The notes: generated from the letters alone by a model not told the origin. A stretch of 64,000 bases of DNA from Deefgea piscis (GCF_013284055.1 NZ_CP054143.1:2914001-2978000); one strand, 5' to 3'; counted from the first letter of the stretch, positions 49,739-58,432 are shown. A program made the numbers and translations.

Positions 49739-50284
49739 ATGTACGGCATTGTGAATAAAGCATTACAAGAAATGGTATGCGCGGATTACGGTGGCGAGAC
49801 TTGGCAACAAATTTTGCTCAAAGCTGACATTTCGGATGAGTTCTTTCTATCAAGCGAGGCATACCCAGACTCAACAACCTACTCCTTAGTCGGAGCTGCA
49901 TCGGCCATCACCGGACTACCTGCAGAGCAATTACTGCAACAATTTGGGCGCTACTGGGTGCTCGAAACAGGGCAACGCAGCTATGGTCATTTACTCAAAG
50001 CAGGCGGGGAAAATCTACAAGATTTCCTAATCAACCTACCCAATTTCCATGCCCGTATTTTTTTGATTTACCCCAATCTACAACCCCCTGAATTTTTATG
50101 TGAGCCAAATGGATTGCAAGGCGTTCGGCTCAAGTATTTTTCACATCGCGCAGGATTAGCGCCTTTTGTGGTCGGATTACTCTTTGGTTTAGGCGAGTTG
50201 TTTGAAACCGCCGTCACGGTAAACCAAAGCAAAAGTCGTGCGACAGCGAATGACTTTGATGAATTTCTCGTCGCCTGGCAATAA
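49739..50284 (+). CDS. H-NOX heme-based gas sensor protein
   Basis: This 181-residue stand-alone H-NOX protein starts MYGIVNKALQEMV. The proximal heme ligand is His104 (LPNFHARIF). The heme-propionate motif YxSxR is complete at Y133, S135 and R137 (YFSHR). H-NOX domains bind NO, and in some lineages O2, at ferrous heme, and pass the signal to a partner protein. Here the partner is most likely the HNOBA-PP2C protein encoded 2 bases downstream. GGAG lies before the ATG. Lack of a clear distal Tyr was not verified by alignment, so NO rather than O2 selectivity is inferred. Confidence 0.94.
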   Translation: MYGIVNKALQEMVCADYGGETWQQILLKADISDEFFLSSEAYPDSTTYSLVGAASAITGLPAEQLLQQFGRYWVLETGQRSYGHLLKAGGENLQDFLINLPNFHARIFLIYPNLQPPEFLCEPNGLQGVRLKYFSHRAGLAPFVVGLLFGLGELFETAVTVNQSKSRATANDFDEFLVAWQ

Positions 50285-50286
50285 GC

Positions 50287-52314
50287 ATGCAAGCCGAACA
50301 TCTACGTCTTCCCGCGAGTGTTTTTCCCTTTCATTTTCGACTAGATAGAACACTCAAATTCGTGGCGTTTGGACCTGCGCTGACACGCGTGATTCCAAAT
50401 CTCGCTATTGGGCTGCAATGGCAAACATTAATTAGCCAAGTAAGGCCAAGCACCGCGATTGAAAACATTTGGTCTAGCACGCCAGTGATGCAGGCTCGTA
50501 CCTTGTATGTGTTTCGTGTCCTCAGTAATCAGCTACTTCTTCGTGGCCAAGTGCTATGTGACGAAACAAGCGACTCCCTGCTTTTTTTGGGCTCACCGTG
50601 GCTCAATGATCCGGCACAACTGCCTGCTTACGGTTTGTCACTAAACGATTTTGCGGTTCACGATGCAAGCACTGATTTATTGCAAGTAATCCAAGATTTA
50701 AAAAATTCATTACAAGAAAGTCGAGAAATCGCGAACCTTTTTCAAAAGCAACGCGCACTCTTACACAACATTTTGAACACCGCCCCCGATGCAATTATCA
50801 CGAGCGATGCCAAAGGGTGTGTTGAAAGTTTTAACCCAGCGGCTCAGGCTATGTTTGGCTGGAGTGAGCCTGAAATGCTGGGTAAAGATGTCGCCATTTT
50901 GACTGCATCAGAATATACCTCAAGCCACCACGAATACTTAGCCACTGCCTCGGCGCGAGCTTTCAGCCCTCATTTTAATCGCCGCCGAGAGGTCATCGCG
51001 CGTCGTCGTGACAACGAGGAGTTTCCCGCAGAAATTTCACTGAGCAGCCTGCAAATCGGGGATGAAATTCACTTCACCGCGATTGTTCGTGACATTAGTG
51101 AGCGTAAAGCGCAACAAATGGCGCTTACCGAATCGCGAGAGCGTGAATTGCAACTCGGCCATGATATTCAACAGTCTTTGCTTTTTGGTACACCACGGAG
51201 TTTACGCGGACTGGAGATCTCGGCATTTACACAGCCCTCGCAAGGGATTGATGGGGACTTCTTTGATTTTTTCACTTTGGGCGAACAATGCCTTGATGTG
51301 TTCACGGGTGATGTGATGGGCAAAGGCGTTGTCGCAGCCATGATTGGTGCCGCTTTAAAAAGTCAATACAACCGCAGCATGGCCGAGCTACTCGGCGCCA
51401 ATCACGGCCAAGCCCCGGATACTGATCAGATCATCAATAGTGTCCACACCCGAGTAACGCCTAAATTGCAGCGGCTTGAATCCTTTGTCACCTTGATTTT
51501 TGCGCGTATTGATTTGCTCAACAATCGCATCAGTTACATCAACGCAGGTCACCCTGAGGGATTAATCTTTACCGCCAATGGCGCTATCATTTCCTTAAGC
51601 GGTGATTTTTTACCCATGGGCGTCGATCACCGCGAGCAATATAAATCGATTGATACACCCTTTTTATCTGGCGACTTTTTATTATTATTTTCCGATGGAG
51701 TTAGCGAAGCACGTAACGAACACCTTGAATTACTCGGAATCGAACCCGTGATAGATCTCGTGCGCCGACTGATCAGCGCGGCTATTCCGCCCGCCATTAT
51801 TTTGCAAAAGTTGCGGCAACTCGTGGATTTGCATGAATCATCGCATCGGCGCTCTGATGACTTTACCGCCATCGGAATTTTTAGACACAACGATAACGCC
51901 CCGACCAGTCGAGAGTTTATGCGCACCATGAGTGTATTAACACCGCTGCGTCAATGGCTGCGAAATCAAATCTCACTCGATGAAACCCAACTGGCCGCCA
52001 TTGAACTGGCAGCAGTTGAAGTTGCTACCAATATTATTCGGCATGTGGCGATCACCTTGGCCGACACCCCGTTTGTAGTTCACCTCAGCGAACTAAATGA
52101 GTTACTTTGGATTGATTTTTATTATGTGGGAGATGCTTTTGATTCCACTCAGGTCCCGATGCCTGATTTTAGTGGCGGGCGTGAAGGCGGCTTTGGTATG
52201 TATATCATTCGGCACTGTGTCGATGATGTGCAATACAGCACCCCCGCGAGCGATGTAAATCGAATTCGTTTGCAAATACGACGGCAGACTCAAGCAGAAA
52301 CAGCTATAAATTAG
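50287..52314 (+). CDS. HNOBA-PAS-SpoIIE phosphatase-RsbW-like ATPase signalling protein
   Basis: This 675-residue protein has residues 1-135 as an HNOBA domain, as in soluble guanylate cyclases: FPFHF, LLLRGQV (84-90), LLFLGSP (98-104) and GLSLNDFAVHDAS (116-128). A coiled coil (132-160) and a PAS domain (160-272) follow. Residues of about 305-520 are a SpoIIE/PP2C phosphatase with DGDFFDF (D324), GDVMGKG (D342), LFSDGVSEA and RSDDFTAIGI. Residues of about 545-672 are an RsbW-like HATPase with EVATNIIRH and GGFGMYIIRH. In the ATPase G1 box, the usual DxG reads YVG. It is coupled to the H-NOX gene. Likely output is dephosphorylation of an STAS-type antagonist, not seen in this window. Confidence 0.9.
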   Translation: MQAEHLRLPASVFPFHFRLDRTLKFVAFGPALTRVIPNLAIGLQWQTLISQVRPSTAIENIWSSTPVMQARTLYVFRVLSNQLLLRGQVLCDETSDSLLFLGSPWLNDPAQLPAYGLSLNDFAVHDASTDLLQVIQDLKNSLQESREIANLFQKQRALLHNILNTAPDAIITSDAKGCVESFNPAAQAMFGWSEPEMLGKDVAILTASEYTSSHHEYLATASARAFSPHFNRRREVIARRRDNEEFPAEISLSSLQIGDEIHFTAIVRDISERKAQQMALTESRERELQLGHDIQQSLLFGTPRSLRGLEISAFTQPSQGIDGDFFDFFTLGEQCLDVFTGDVMGKGVVAAMIGAALKSQYNRSMAELLGANHGQAPDTDQIINSVHTRVTPKLQRLESFVTLIFARIDLLNNRISYINAGHPEGLIFTANGAIISLSGDFLPMGVDHREQYKSIDTPFLSGDFLLLFSDGVSEARNEHLELLGIEPVIDLVRRLISAAIPPAIILQKLRQLVDLHESSHRRSDDFTAIGIFRHNDNAPTSREFMRTMSVLTPLRQWLRNQISLDETQLAAIELAAVEVATNIIRHVAITLADTPFVVHLSELNELLWIDFYYVGDAFDSTQVPMPDFSGGREGGFGMYIIRHCVDDVQYSTPASDVNRIRLQIRRQTQAETAIN

Positions 52315-52343
52315 CCATCTTTAGCCTGAGTTCTACTCTCACC

Positions 52344-53036
52344 ATGTTCATTGCCATTGTCGAAGACGACCCAATTCAAGCTGACATGCTTGCCTTAACA
52401 CTCAAAAGCGGCGGGCATGAAACCAACGTATTTCATACCAGCCTCGCCTTCTTTGCAACACTCAAAGACACGCACTTTGATTTATTGCTATTAGATTGGA
52501 ATTTACCTGATTACTCTGGAGGTATGATCATCAAATGGGTGCGTGAGAACATCGGTTGGCAAATACCCATTATGGTCGCTACTGCAATAGATGATGAAAG
52601 TAATGTAGTAGCAGGGCTAAAAGCAGGGGCAGATGATTATTTGGTCAAGCCGATTAAACCCTTGGAAATTCTTGCGCGGATTGACGTGCTGGCCCGTCGC
52701 TTCAAATCGATTGCCCCTCAACTCGTGCATCTTGGTTTGTATGAAATCGATACCAGCCAGCGCCTGATTCGCAAATCGGGCAGCGAAGTTGAACTTACAC
52801 AAAAAGAATATGATTTAGCGCTGTATTTATTTCAGCATCCAGGTAAGTTATTTTCTCGAATGAATTTACTCGAAAAGATTTGGGGTTTGAATGTAGAGAT
52901 TGATACTCGCACCGTCGACACCCATATCAGCCGTTTACGCAAAAAATTATCGCTCGATGGACAGCTGCAATGGCAACTCACCTCTGTCTACGGCTATGGT
53001 TATCGACTAGAATCGACTTCGCTCGTCACCCCTTAA
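52344..53036 (+). CDS. OmpR-family response regulator
   Basis: This 230-residue two-domain regulator has a receiver domain with phospho-acceptor D51 (LLLDWNLPD), acidic pocket VEDD and lysine in VKPIKP. Its DNA-binding winged helix has ELTQKEYDLALYLFQHPGK and RTVDTHISRLRKKL. It follows the HNOBA-PP2C gene by 29 bases and is probably in the same unit. Its TAA stop shares the sequence ttaa with the stop of the convergent Hpt gene. The convergent kinase is its likely phosphodonor, either directly or through the Hpt protein, but this is inference. Target promoters may be the EPS genes. Confidence 0.92.
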   Translation: MFIAIVEDDPIQADMLALTLKSGGHETNVFHTSLAFFATLKDTHFDLLLLDWNLPDYSGGMIIKWVRENIGWQIPIMVATAIDDESNVVAGLKAGADDYLVKPIKPLEILARIDVLARRFKSIAPQLVHLGLYEIDTSQRLIRKSGSEVELTQKEYDLALYLFQHPGKLFSRMNLLEKIWGLNVEIDTRTVDTHISRLRKKLSLDGQLQWQLTSVYGYGYRLESTSLVTP

Positions 53037-53350
53037 GCAAGCAACACGGCTGCGGCTGCTTGTTCAAGCTTTTCAAAATCACGCAACGATAATTTCGCGT
53101 CACGCGGCAACGCTTGCAGCTCTTTCTCAAGTTGCCTTGCTGTGTTGGCCAATGAATCAAAGCCCAGTGAACCTGCAGCACCAGCCAAGCGATGCAGCTC
53201 ATTCAGTACATCCTCATCTGCCTGCCAAATTAGTGTCGGTATTGGTGACGTCGGAACGATTTGCTTGAGCCGAGCTGGCAAGCCGGCCACAAACTTAGCT
53301 TTTAACTCAATCATCCCAGCTGCAAACAGCGCTTCGTTAAATGCGGGCAC
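53033..53350 (-). CDS. Hpt domain phosphotransfer protein
   Basis: This 105-residue four-helix-bundle protein has the phospho-His in ELHRLAGAAGSLGF (His53). The start is GTG at 53350, supported by GGGAG about 8 bases upstream inside the end of the receiver gene; this gives a 14-base overlap. Longer readings lack a ribosome site. The last codon's stop TAA overlaps the plus-strand regulator's TAA by 4 bases. It would pass phosphate between a receiver and a response regulator in a relay with the kinase and receiver encoded upstream. Confidence 0.85.
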   Translation of the reverse strand: MPAFNEALFAAGMIELKAKFVAGLPARLKQIVPTSPIPTLIWQADEDVLNELHRLAGAAGSLGFDSLANTARQLEKELQALPRDAKLSLRDFEKLEQAAAAVLLA

Positions 53351-53732
53351 AATATAACTCCCAATATTCCTGCAACAATTGTGGCAAAAGCATGGGATCA
53401 AATGGCTTCTGAGCGACAAAATCTGCGCCAGCATCCAGTAAACCAGACAATTCTGTTTGTGATACTTTTGCGGTCAGCATCACCACACAAACCGAGTCGC
53501 CGCCTTTTATTTTTCGCAACAGCGGTATAAATTCTTTGCCGCTCATTTCAGGCATCATCACATCAAGCAAAATCATTTGCGGAAGAGTATCTTCATGTAT
53601 TGATTTGATTGCAATACTTGCAAGCACATACTGCTGGACATCAAAAGCACCCAACGTGCTGAGACACAGATGAATCAAATGCCGAATATCATCATCATCC
53701 TCAACGACAATAATCTGACGTAATTGACTCAT
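53337..53732 (-). CDS. Single-domain response regulator (CheY-like)
   Basis: This 131-residue receiver has the acidic pocket VVEDDDD (10-15), phospho-acceptor D57 in ILLDVMMPEMSG and conserved Lys in QKPFDP. There is no output domain. It starts directly after the kinase stop (TAA then ATG) and overlaps the Hpt gene, so the three genes form a tight operon. It would act as an intermediate or phosphate sink. Confidence 0.92.
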   Translation of the reverse strand: MSQLRQIIVVEDDDDIRHLIHLCLSTLGAFDVQQYVLASIAIKSIHEDTLPQMILLDVMMPEMSGKEFIPLLRKIKGGDSVCVVMLTAKVSQTELSGLLDAGADFVAQKPFDPMLLPQLLQEYWELYCARI

Positions 53733-55181
53733 TTATGCGCCCTTCAAAGGTAATAAGACGATGAATTCACTCCCACCGCCTTGAGCGGCTTGATACGAAA
53801 TAGTGCCTCCCAAAGCGGAGCAGAGCTGCCGAGAGATCGCCAAACCCAAACCTGTTCCACCGTACAGTCTGGAGTCACTGGCATCGGCCTGCGTAAAGGG
53901 GTCAAACAAATGTGGCAAAAAACTTCCGGCAATCCCTGGCCCACGATCTTGCACAATAATCTGCCAAACAGAGTCTGCAGTACTGGCAATGACTTTAACC
54001 TCGCTGCGCGCAGGTGAGTATTTACAAGCATTGGAGATTAAATTCGACATAATTTGCCCAAAGCGCATTTTGTCCGTACGTATCTCGCAAGTGGCATCAA
54101 TCTCAACATATAATTGTAAATCCACATCATATTTCGCCGCATAGCCCTGATTTTCTTCAACAAACTCAGCGAGCAAAGTCAGTAATGGATAAACACCTAG
54201 CTCTAGTTGCAATGCGCCGGCCGCCGCTTTATTTAAATCCAATAACTCATTGACCATATGCAGTAATCGCGAGGCATTACGATCAGCAATCTCCAGTAAG
54301 GGGAACGCACGCTCATCCACCGCAGCAAATTGAGAGCTCTGTAGCATTTTCAAAGAGCCAATAATCGAAGTTAGAGGTGTGCGCAGTTCATGACTGAGCG
54401 TGGCGATAAATTGCTGCTTAAGTCGATCAACACGCTGGCGCTCACTCACATCACGCAAAATCAGCAGCCAAAACTGCTCATTACCTTGCTCAACAAGCGT
54501 CAAACCCAGCTCCACTGCAATCGCATCTCCGATTAGAGGTTGCATCTCCAGCTGCTGCAGCTGACCATGATGCGCGCCATGTTTGGCTTTGCCAAAATCT
54601 AGACCTGGCAAAAATGCCTTCACCTGCAGCCCAAGCATCATATCGCGCTCTGTTTTCAACAATCGCTCCGCCGCTAAATTAAGCCCTTGTATCATTTCAT
54701 CGCTATCTACGATCAGAATGCCATCAAAACTATTTTCACTGACGGCCATCGATTTACTCAACAGCACAGCGTGTTGCTGCTGCAAGACCAAAACTCGAGC
54801 CAGATTTTTGAACTTGCTGGCTAAAATGGCGGGCTCTGCCGGCTTTTGCAAAAAGTCATCAGCCCCCGCCTCTAAGGCCGCCAGCAAATGTTGCTCACCC
54901 TCCAAACCAGATAAAACAACAACAGGCACCCATTTGTTCCCAGCCAGATTTTTAATACGACGAGTCACTTCAAAACCATCGATGCCAGGCATCAGCAAAT
55001 CCAGCAAAACCATATCAGGCTTAGCCTGCTCATATGCGAGCAGCGCAGTCTCACCGTCCTCAGCCAAGATGACGCGATGACCCATCTTTTGAACCAGACT
55101 ACTCAAAACCCGGCGTGTACTCGCAATATCATCAACCACCAACACGGTTAATGCAGTCGCAGCAAAATCATGAAAAGGCAT
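53733..55181 (-). CDS. Receiver-PAS-histidine kinase
   Basis: In this 482-residue cytoplasmic kinase residues 9-130 are a receiver domain with phospho-acceptor D61 (MVLLDLLMPGIDG). About 145-250 is a PAS domain. HisKA has phospho-His264 (LSHELRTPLTS) and HATPase_c has NLISNACKYSP, DRGPGIAG and GGTGLGLAISR. No membrane helix is present, so the signal is internal. It is the first gene of the kinase-receiver-Hpt operon, divergent from the sugar transferase genes. It sits between the two halves of the exopolysaccharide cluster. Confidence 0.92.
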   Translation of the reverse strand: MPFHDFAATALTVLVVDDIASTRRVLSSLVQKMGHRVILAEDGETALLAYEQAKPDMVLLDLLMPGIDGFEVTRRIKNLAGNKWVPVVVLSGLEGEQHLLAALEAGADDFLQKPAEPAILASKFKNLARVLVLQQQHAVLLSKSMAVSENSFDGILIVDSDEMIQGLNLAAERLLKTERDMMLGLQVKAFLPGLDFGKAKHGAHHGQLQQLEMQPLIGDAIAVELGLTLVEQGNEQFWLLILRDVSERQRVDRLKQQFIATLSHELRTPLTSIIGSLKMLQSSQFAAVDERAFPLLEIADRNASRLLHMVNELLDLNKAAAGALQLELGVYPLLTLLAEFVEENQGYAAKYDVDLQLYVEIDATCEIRTDKMRFGQIMSNLISNACKYSPARSEVKVIASTADSVWQIIVQDRGPGIAGSFLPHLFDPFTQADASDSRLYGGTGLGLAISRQLCSALGGTISYQAAQGGGSEFIVLLPLKGA

Positions 55182-55275
55182 AAGCAGAACTCAAGTTTTA
55201 CAAGTTGATCACAATTGCATGGGCGAGAGATGCTTCAATCACAGCATAGACCACGCCTTCAGAAGGGGGTGCAAA

Positions 55276-55989
55276 ATGCTCTCCAAAGTGATTCAACCCA
55301 ATTTGCGGGAACTCGAACAACGATTTAGTCAGCCCGAACAGAGACGCAAAGCCGTTGCAGCGCTACGCCGTACTTTGATATTCAAACAAAGGTTCGGTCA
55401 CGTCCTAAGGCGCACATGGGATATCGGAGCGGCGCTCTTTGCCCTTGTGCTCGGCTGGCCTCTCTGGTTGTTTTTGGCACTCATTATCAAGCTCACTGAT
55501 GGTGGCCCAGTACTGTATTGGCAATCTCGCGTGGGCTATCGGGGGCGACTTTTTGCATTTCCCAAGTTTCGTAGCATGCGAATCAATGCGGATCAATGCC
55601 AAGGAATACTTGAAAACCAACATGCTGATCAACGCACTTTCAAACTCAAAAACGATCCTCGAATTACCCCTATTGGTCGTTGGATGCGCCGTTTTAGTTT
55701 GGATGAAATACCACAATTGTGGTGCGTACTCATCGGCGACATGACTTTAGTCGGCCCTCGCCCCCCCCTCCCCAAAGAAGTCCAACTTTATGGTTTACAT
55801 GCCCGCCAACGGCTTGAAATCACACCGGGTCTCACTTGCATTTGGCAAATCAGTGGCCGTTCAACGATTGCTTTTGACGGCCAACTCGCGATGGATCTGC
55901 AGTACATACGCCAGCGCAGTATCAAACTCGACATCCGTATTTTGTTACTGACTTTGCCTGCGGTTTTCGTTGGGCATGGCGCCTATTAA
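55276..55989 (+). CDS. Initiating sugar-phosphate transferase (PF02397)
   Basis: This 237-residue monotopic enzyme has one helix (IGAALFALVLGWPLWLFLALI) and then the catalytic core: DGGPVLYWQSRVGYRGRLF, FPKFRSMRINAD, RRFSLDEIPQLWCVLIGDMT and LVGPRPPLPKEV. It transfers a sugar-phosphate to undecaprenyl phosphate and so starts repeat-unit assembly. AGAAGGGGG lies before the ATG at 55276. It lacks the multi-helix N-terminal domain of WbaP/WcaJ. The GPRPPLP codons contain a run of eight C. The downstream GT26 gene follows after 13 bases. Confidence 0.93.
   Translation: MLSKVIQPNLRELEQRFSQPEQRRKAVAALRRTLIFKQRFGHVLRRTWDIGAALFALVLGWPLWLFLALIIKLTDGGPVLYWQSRVGYRGRLFAFPKFRSMRINADQCQGILENQHADQRTFKLKNDPRITPIGRWMRRFSLDEIPQLWCVLIGDMTLVGPRPPLPKEVQLYGLHARQRLEITPGLTCIWQISGRSTIAFDGQLAMDLQYIRQRSIKLDIRILLLTLPAVFVGHGAY
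55761..55773 (+). repeat. Poly-C tract inside the initiating transferase gene
   Basis: Eight consecutive C (55761-55768), then T and four more C, lie within the coding sequence. Slippage of one base would shift the frame about two-thirds of the way through the enzyme. Confidence 0.8.
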
Positions 55990-56002
55990 AAGGATCAGGA
56001 TC

Positions 56003-58432
56003 ATGACTTCATTTTCCCAATACAGCTATCAGCGATATGCCAAACCCCTTGGCCGAGTCGTAGCAACCATCGTATCCATGATCATTTGGCCATTCACACG
56101 ACTGGGTATAGGAATACAGCACCAGCAGCAGCTACAAAAGATCGCGAAAGGGCACTTACAATGGATTGGTGCAAATTCGGCCGGCACGATCGGACTCATT
56201 TCAAGCTACCGGTTACATTTACGCATGGCACTGGCGCTCAACGATGAAGCCGAGTGGGATAGCCATGACCAGAATTCACGTGGTTGGCGCTTTGATCTAG
56301 CCCTGCTGTTGCGCTACGGTTGGAGCTTATTGATTGGACACACCGTGAGCCAAACCGAAGACCGCTGGCCTCTACTTGGTTTGTGGCTGGATAATTTGCA
56401 ACACGCACAAATTGAATCGCAACTTCAAATTTGGCGCCAGCAAAGTCATCAACGCCGGATTGCTTTTGTTAATCCACATTGCGCCAATCTGGCCAGTAAA
56501 GACCCGCTGTATCGTGGGGTGCTCAATTCAGCCGATTTACTTTTACCCGATGGCAGCGGCGTGTTACTGGCGAGCCGTATTTTGAAAACCCCTTTGCAAG
56601 AAAATACCAATGGCACGGATTTATTTCCTATTTTGTGCCAGCAATGGCAAAAAGATGGCGCAAACTTGTATTTATTAGGTGGTCGCCACGGCGTCGCGGA
56701 AGAAGTTGCACGGCACTTGCTAAGAAAATACCCCGGCCTGCATATCGCGGGAACCCACCATGGATATAGCGCCAGTAAAGATACCCCAGCATTAATTGAA
56801 GACATCCAGCAAAGTAAAGCCGATGTTTTGGTCGTCGCGATGGGCGTACCCTTACAAGACAATTGGATTGCCTGCTACCAAGAAGACACAGGAGTCCCTT
56901 TAGCAATCGGTGTGGGTGGTTTATTCGATTTTCTATCTGGCCGAATTCCCCGCGCGCCCGTTTGGTTGCGCGAATTGGGCTTGGAATGGTGTTGGCGCTT
57001 ATTACAAGAGCCATCCAGAATGTGGCAGCGTTATTTGGTGGGCAATTTCACCTTTCTCGCTCGCGTAATGCGGCAAAAATTTCAACTCGCCCCCAAAGCA
57101 CTTCTACCAAATACGCGCGAGCAACATCACGAACTGGATCACCGCCCTCAAGCCGTGGTGCTAACTGATTATGCACTTTGGCAGGGAGACGATCCAATTG
57201 GCACGCTATTGACGCCCATCGTGGGACATAGCCTGCTTGAACTGAGCCTCATTCGGCTGGTCGAACAGGGCGTGAAATTAGTCCACTTATTTGCCGATGA
57301 GGGCTACTCTGCGATAGCTACACAACTAGGAAAAGGTGAGCGCTGGGGTATTGAGATTCGATACTACCTTTCTGGTCAGCAGCTACAAACTCGCCGCCGT
57401 CTTGCTGCCCTTCCCTTACCAGAGCATGTCTGGCTAGTGGCACCTGGCTGCTTACCGAGTAGCAATCTAACCAGTTCGACCCAATGCCAGTGGGAGTTGG
57501 CCAAGGGCATCTGGTCTGGTTGGGCGTATCTCAATTCAAAACGGCTCAAATTAACACTGAATCAAAGCCAACTTCCCTTACCACCCAATACAGCACTTTT
57601 TAATGGGCTTAGCTTGCGCAACGAGCAAGAGCTCAATCGAGCTCTGCCTGAACTATTGAAAAAAGCACCGCCCTATATTCCAGACTACCAAGAAATCAAA
57701 CATCAAGTCTGGCTGGCCGCAGGTGTGGTTTGTGAGAAAAACGTCACGCTGGATGGGCCGGTATTAATTGGCCGCAACTGCTTAATCCGGCAAGGAAGCC
57801 ACATTGGGCCCAATGTGGTGATCGGAGAAGGCTGCGTGCTAGATCGACAAGTTGATATCCACAACAGCCTACTCAAACCTTTTAGCTATATCGCGGCACA
57901 AATGAGCATTGGCCACAGTCTCGTGGGCAATCGAAAACTGCACTTGGTGCGCGACAACACCATTCTGCACTTCAAAGCCGAGGAATGTTTAATTGATGAA
58001 ATGGGCAAACCACTGAGCCATCCGAGTATGGCTGAGCGAGTGCAAGCCGTAGTGGCTTTCATTTGGCTGCGTGGGCACCAGCAACAATTCGATCTCGCAC
58101 GTTGGCAAAACGTAGCCAATCGATTGAAAAAAGTCATACATGGCGAATGTCATTTGATTGGTCTGCCGGTATTACCCAGCAAAATGGACGGTACATTAGC
58201 AAGAAAAAGTCTGCGACTCGGGGCAATTCGCCTATCTGAATTACAAGCAGAAACCTTACCTGCAAAAGGTCTTAGCCGAGCTGAGCAAGATTGCCTTACC
58301 GATTTGTATGGCGCAGCGGTACCGCACCATTTGAACTGGGAAAAACTGCAGCACTTAGTTCACACCTTAAAACGCGGTACAAAAAGCACATTTTACAAAT
58401 CGGACATCATTTCGCCGCCCAGTCCGCTGTAA
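56003..58432 (+). CDS. WecG/TagA-type glycosyltransferase fused to nucleotidyltransferase-like and left-handed beta-helix domains
   Basis: This 809-residue fusion has a hydrophobic segment near residues 18-37 and an unassigned region to 150. Then comes a GT26 domain (about 151-358): AFVNPHCANLASKDP, LLLPDGSGVLLASRIL, NGTDLFPIL, VAMGVPLQDNWIA and GVGGLFDFLSGRIPRAPVW. Residues 383 to about 565 resemble a sugar nucleotidyltransferase fold (LTPIVGHSLLELSLIRL), but the GGxGTR nucleotide motif is missing. Residues 572-645 are hexapeptide repeats (GPVLIGRNCLIRQGSHIG). It probably adds the second sugar to the lipid-linked unit. AGGATC precedes the ATG. It ends with a basic tail. Confidence 0.8.
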   Translation: MTSFSQYSYQRYAKPLGRVVATIVSMIIWPFTRLGIGIQHQQQLQKIAKGHLQWIGANSAGTIGLISSYRLHLRMALALNDEAEWDSHDQNSRGWRFDLALLLRYGWSLLIGHTVSQTEDRWPLLGLWLDNLQHAQIESQLQIWRQQSHQRRIAFVNPHCANLASKDPLYRGVLNSADLLLPDGSGVLLASRILKTPLQENTNGTDLFPILCQQWQKDGANLYLLGGRHGVAEEVARHLLRKYPGLHIAGTHHGYSASKDTPALIEDIQQSKADVLVVAMGVPLQDNWIACYQEDTGVPLAIGVGGLFDFLSGRIPRAPVWLRELGLEWCWRLLQEPSRMWQRYLVGNFTFLARVMRQKFQLAPKALLPNTREQHHELDHRPQAVVLTDYALWQGDDPIGTLLTPIVGHSLLELSLIRLVEQGVKLVHLFADEGYSAIATQLGKGERWGIEIRYYLSGQQLQTRRRLAALPLPEHVWLVAPGCLPSSNLTSSTQCQWELAKGIWSGWAYLNSKRLKLTLNQSQLPLPPNTALFNGLSLRNEQELNRALPELLKKAPPYIPDYQEIKHQVWLAAGVVCEKNVTLDGPVLIGRNCLIRQGSHIGPNVVIGEGCVLDRQVDIHNSLLKPFSYIAAQMSIGHSLVGNRKLHLVRDNTILHFKAEECLIDEMGKPLSHPSMAERVQAVVAFIWLRGHQQQFDLARWQNVANRLKKVIHGECHLIGLPVLPSKMDGTLARKSLRLGAIRLSELQAETLPAKGLSRAEQDCLTDLYGAAVPHHLNWEKLQHLVHTLKRGTKSTFYKSDIISPPSPL

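Noticed and set aside
52344-53036. H-NOX signalling through a dedicated H-NOX-associated kinase (HnoK)
   Set aside because: The kinase here is on the opposite strand, has its own receiver and PAS input and is not adjacent to the H-NOX gene; the HNOBA protein is the more likely partner.
54583-55080. 165-codon plus-strand open frame antisense to the histidine kinase
   Set aside because: The minus-strand kinase has all its catalytic motifs over this stretch; the antisense product is Ser-rich and resembles nothing known.
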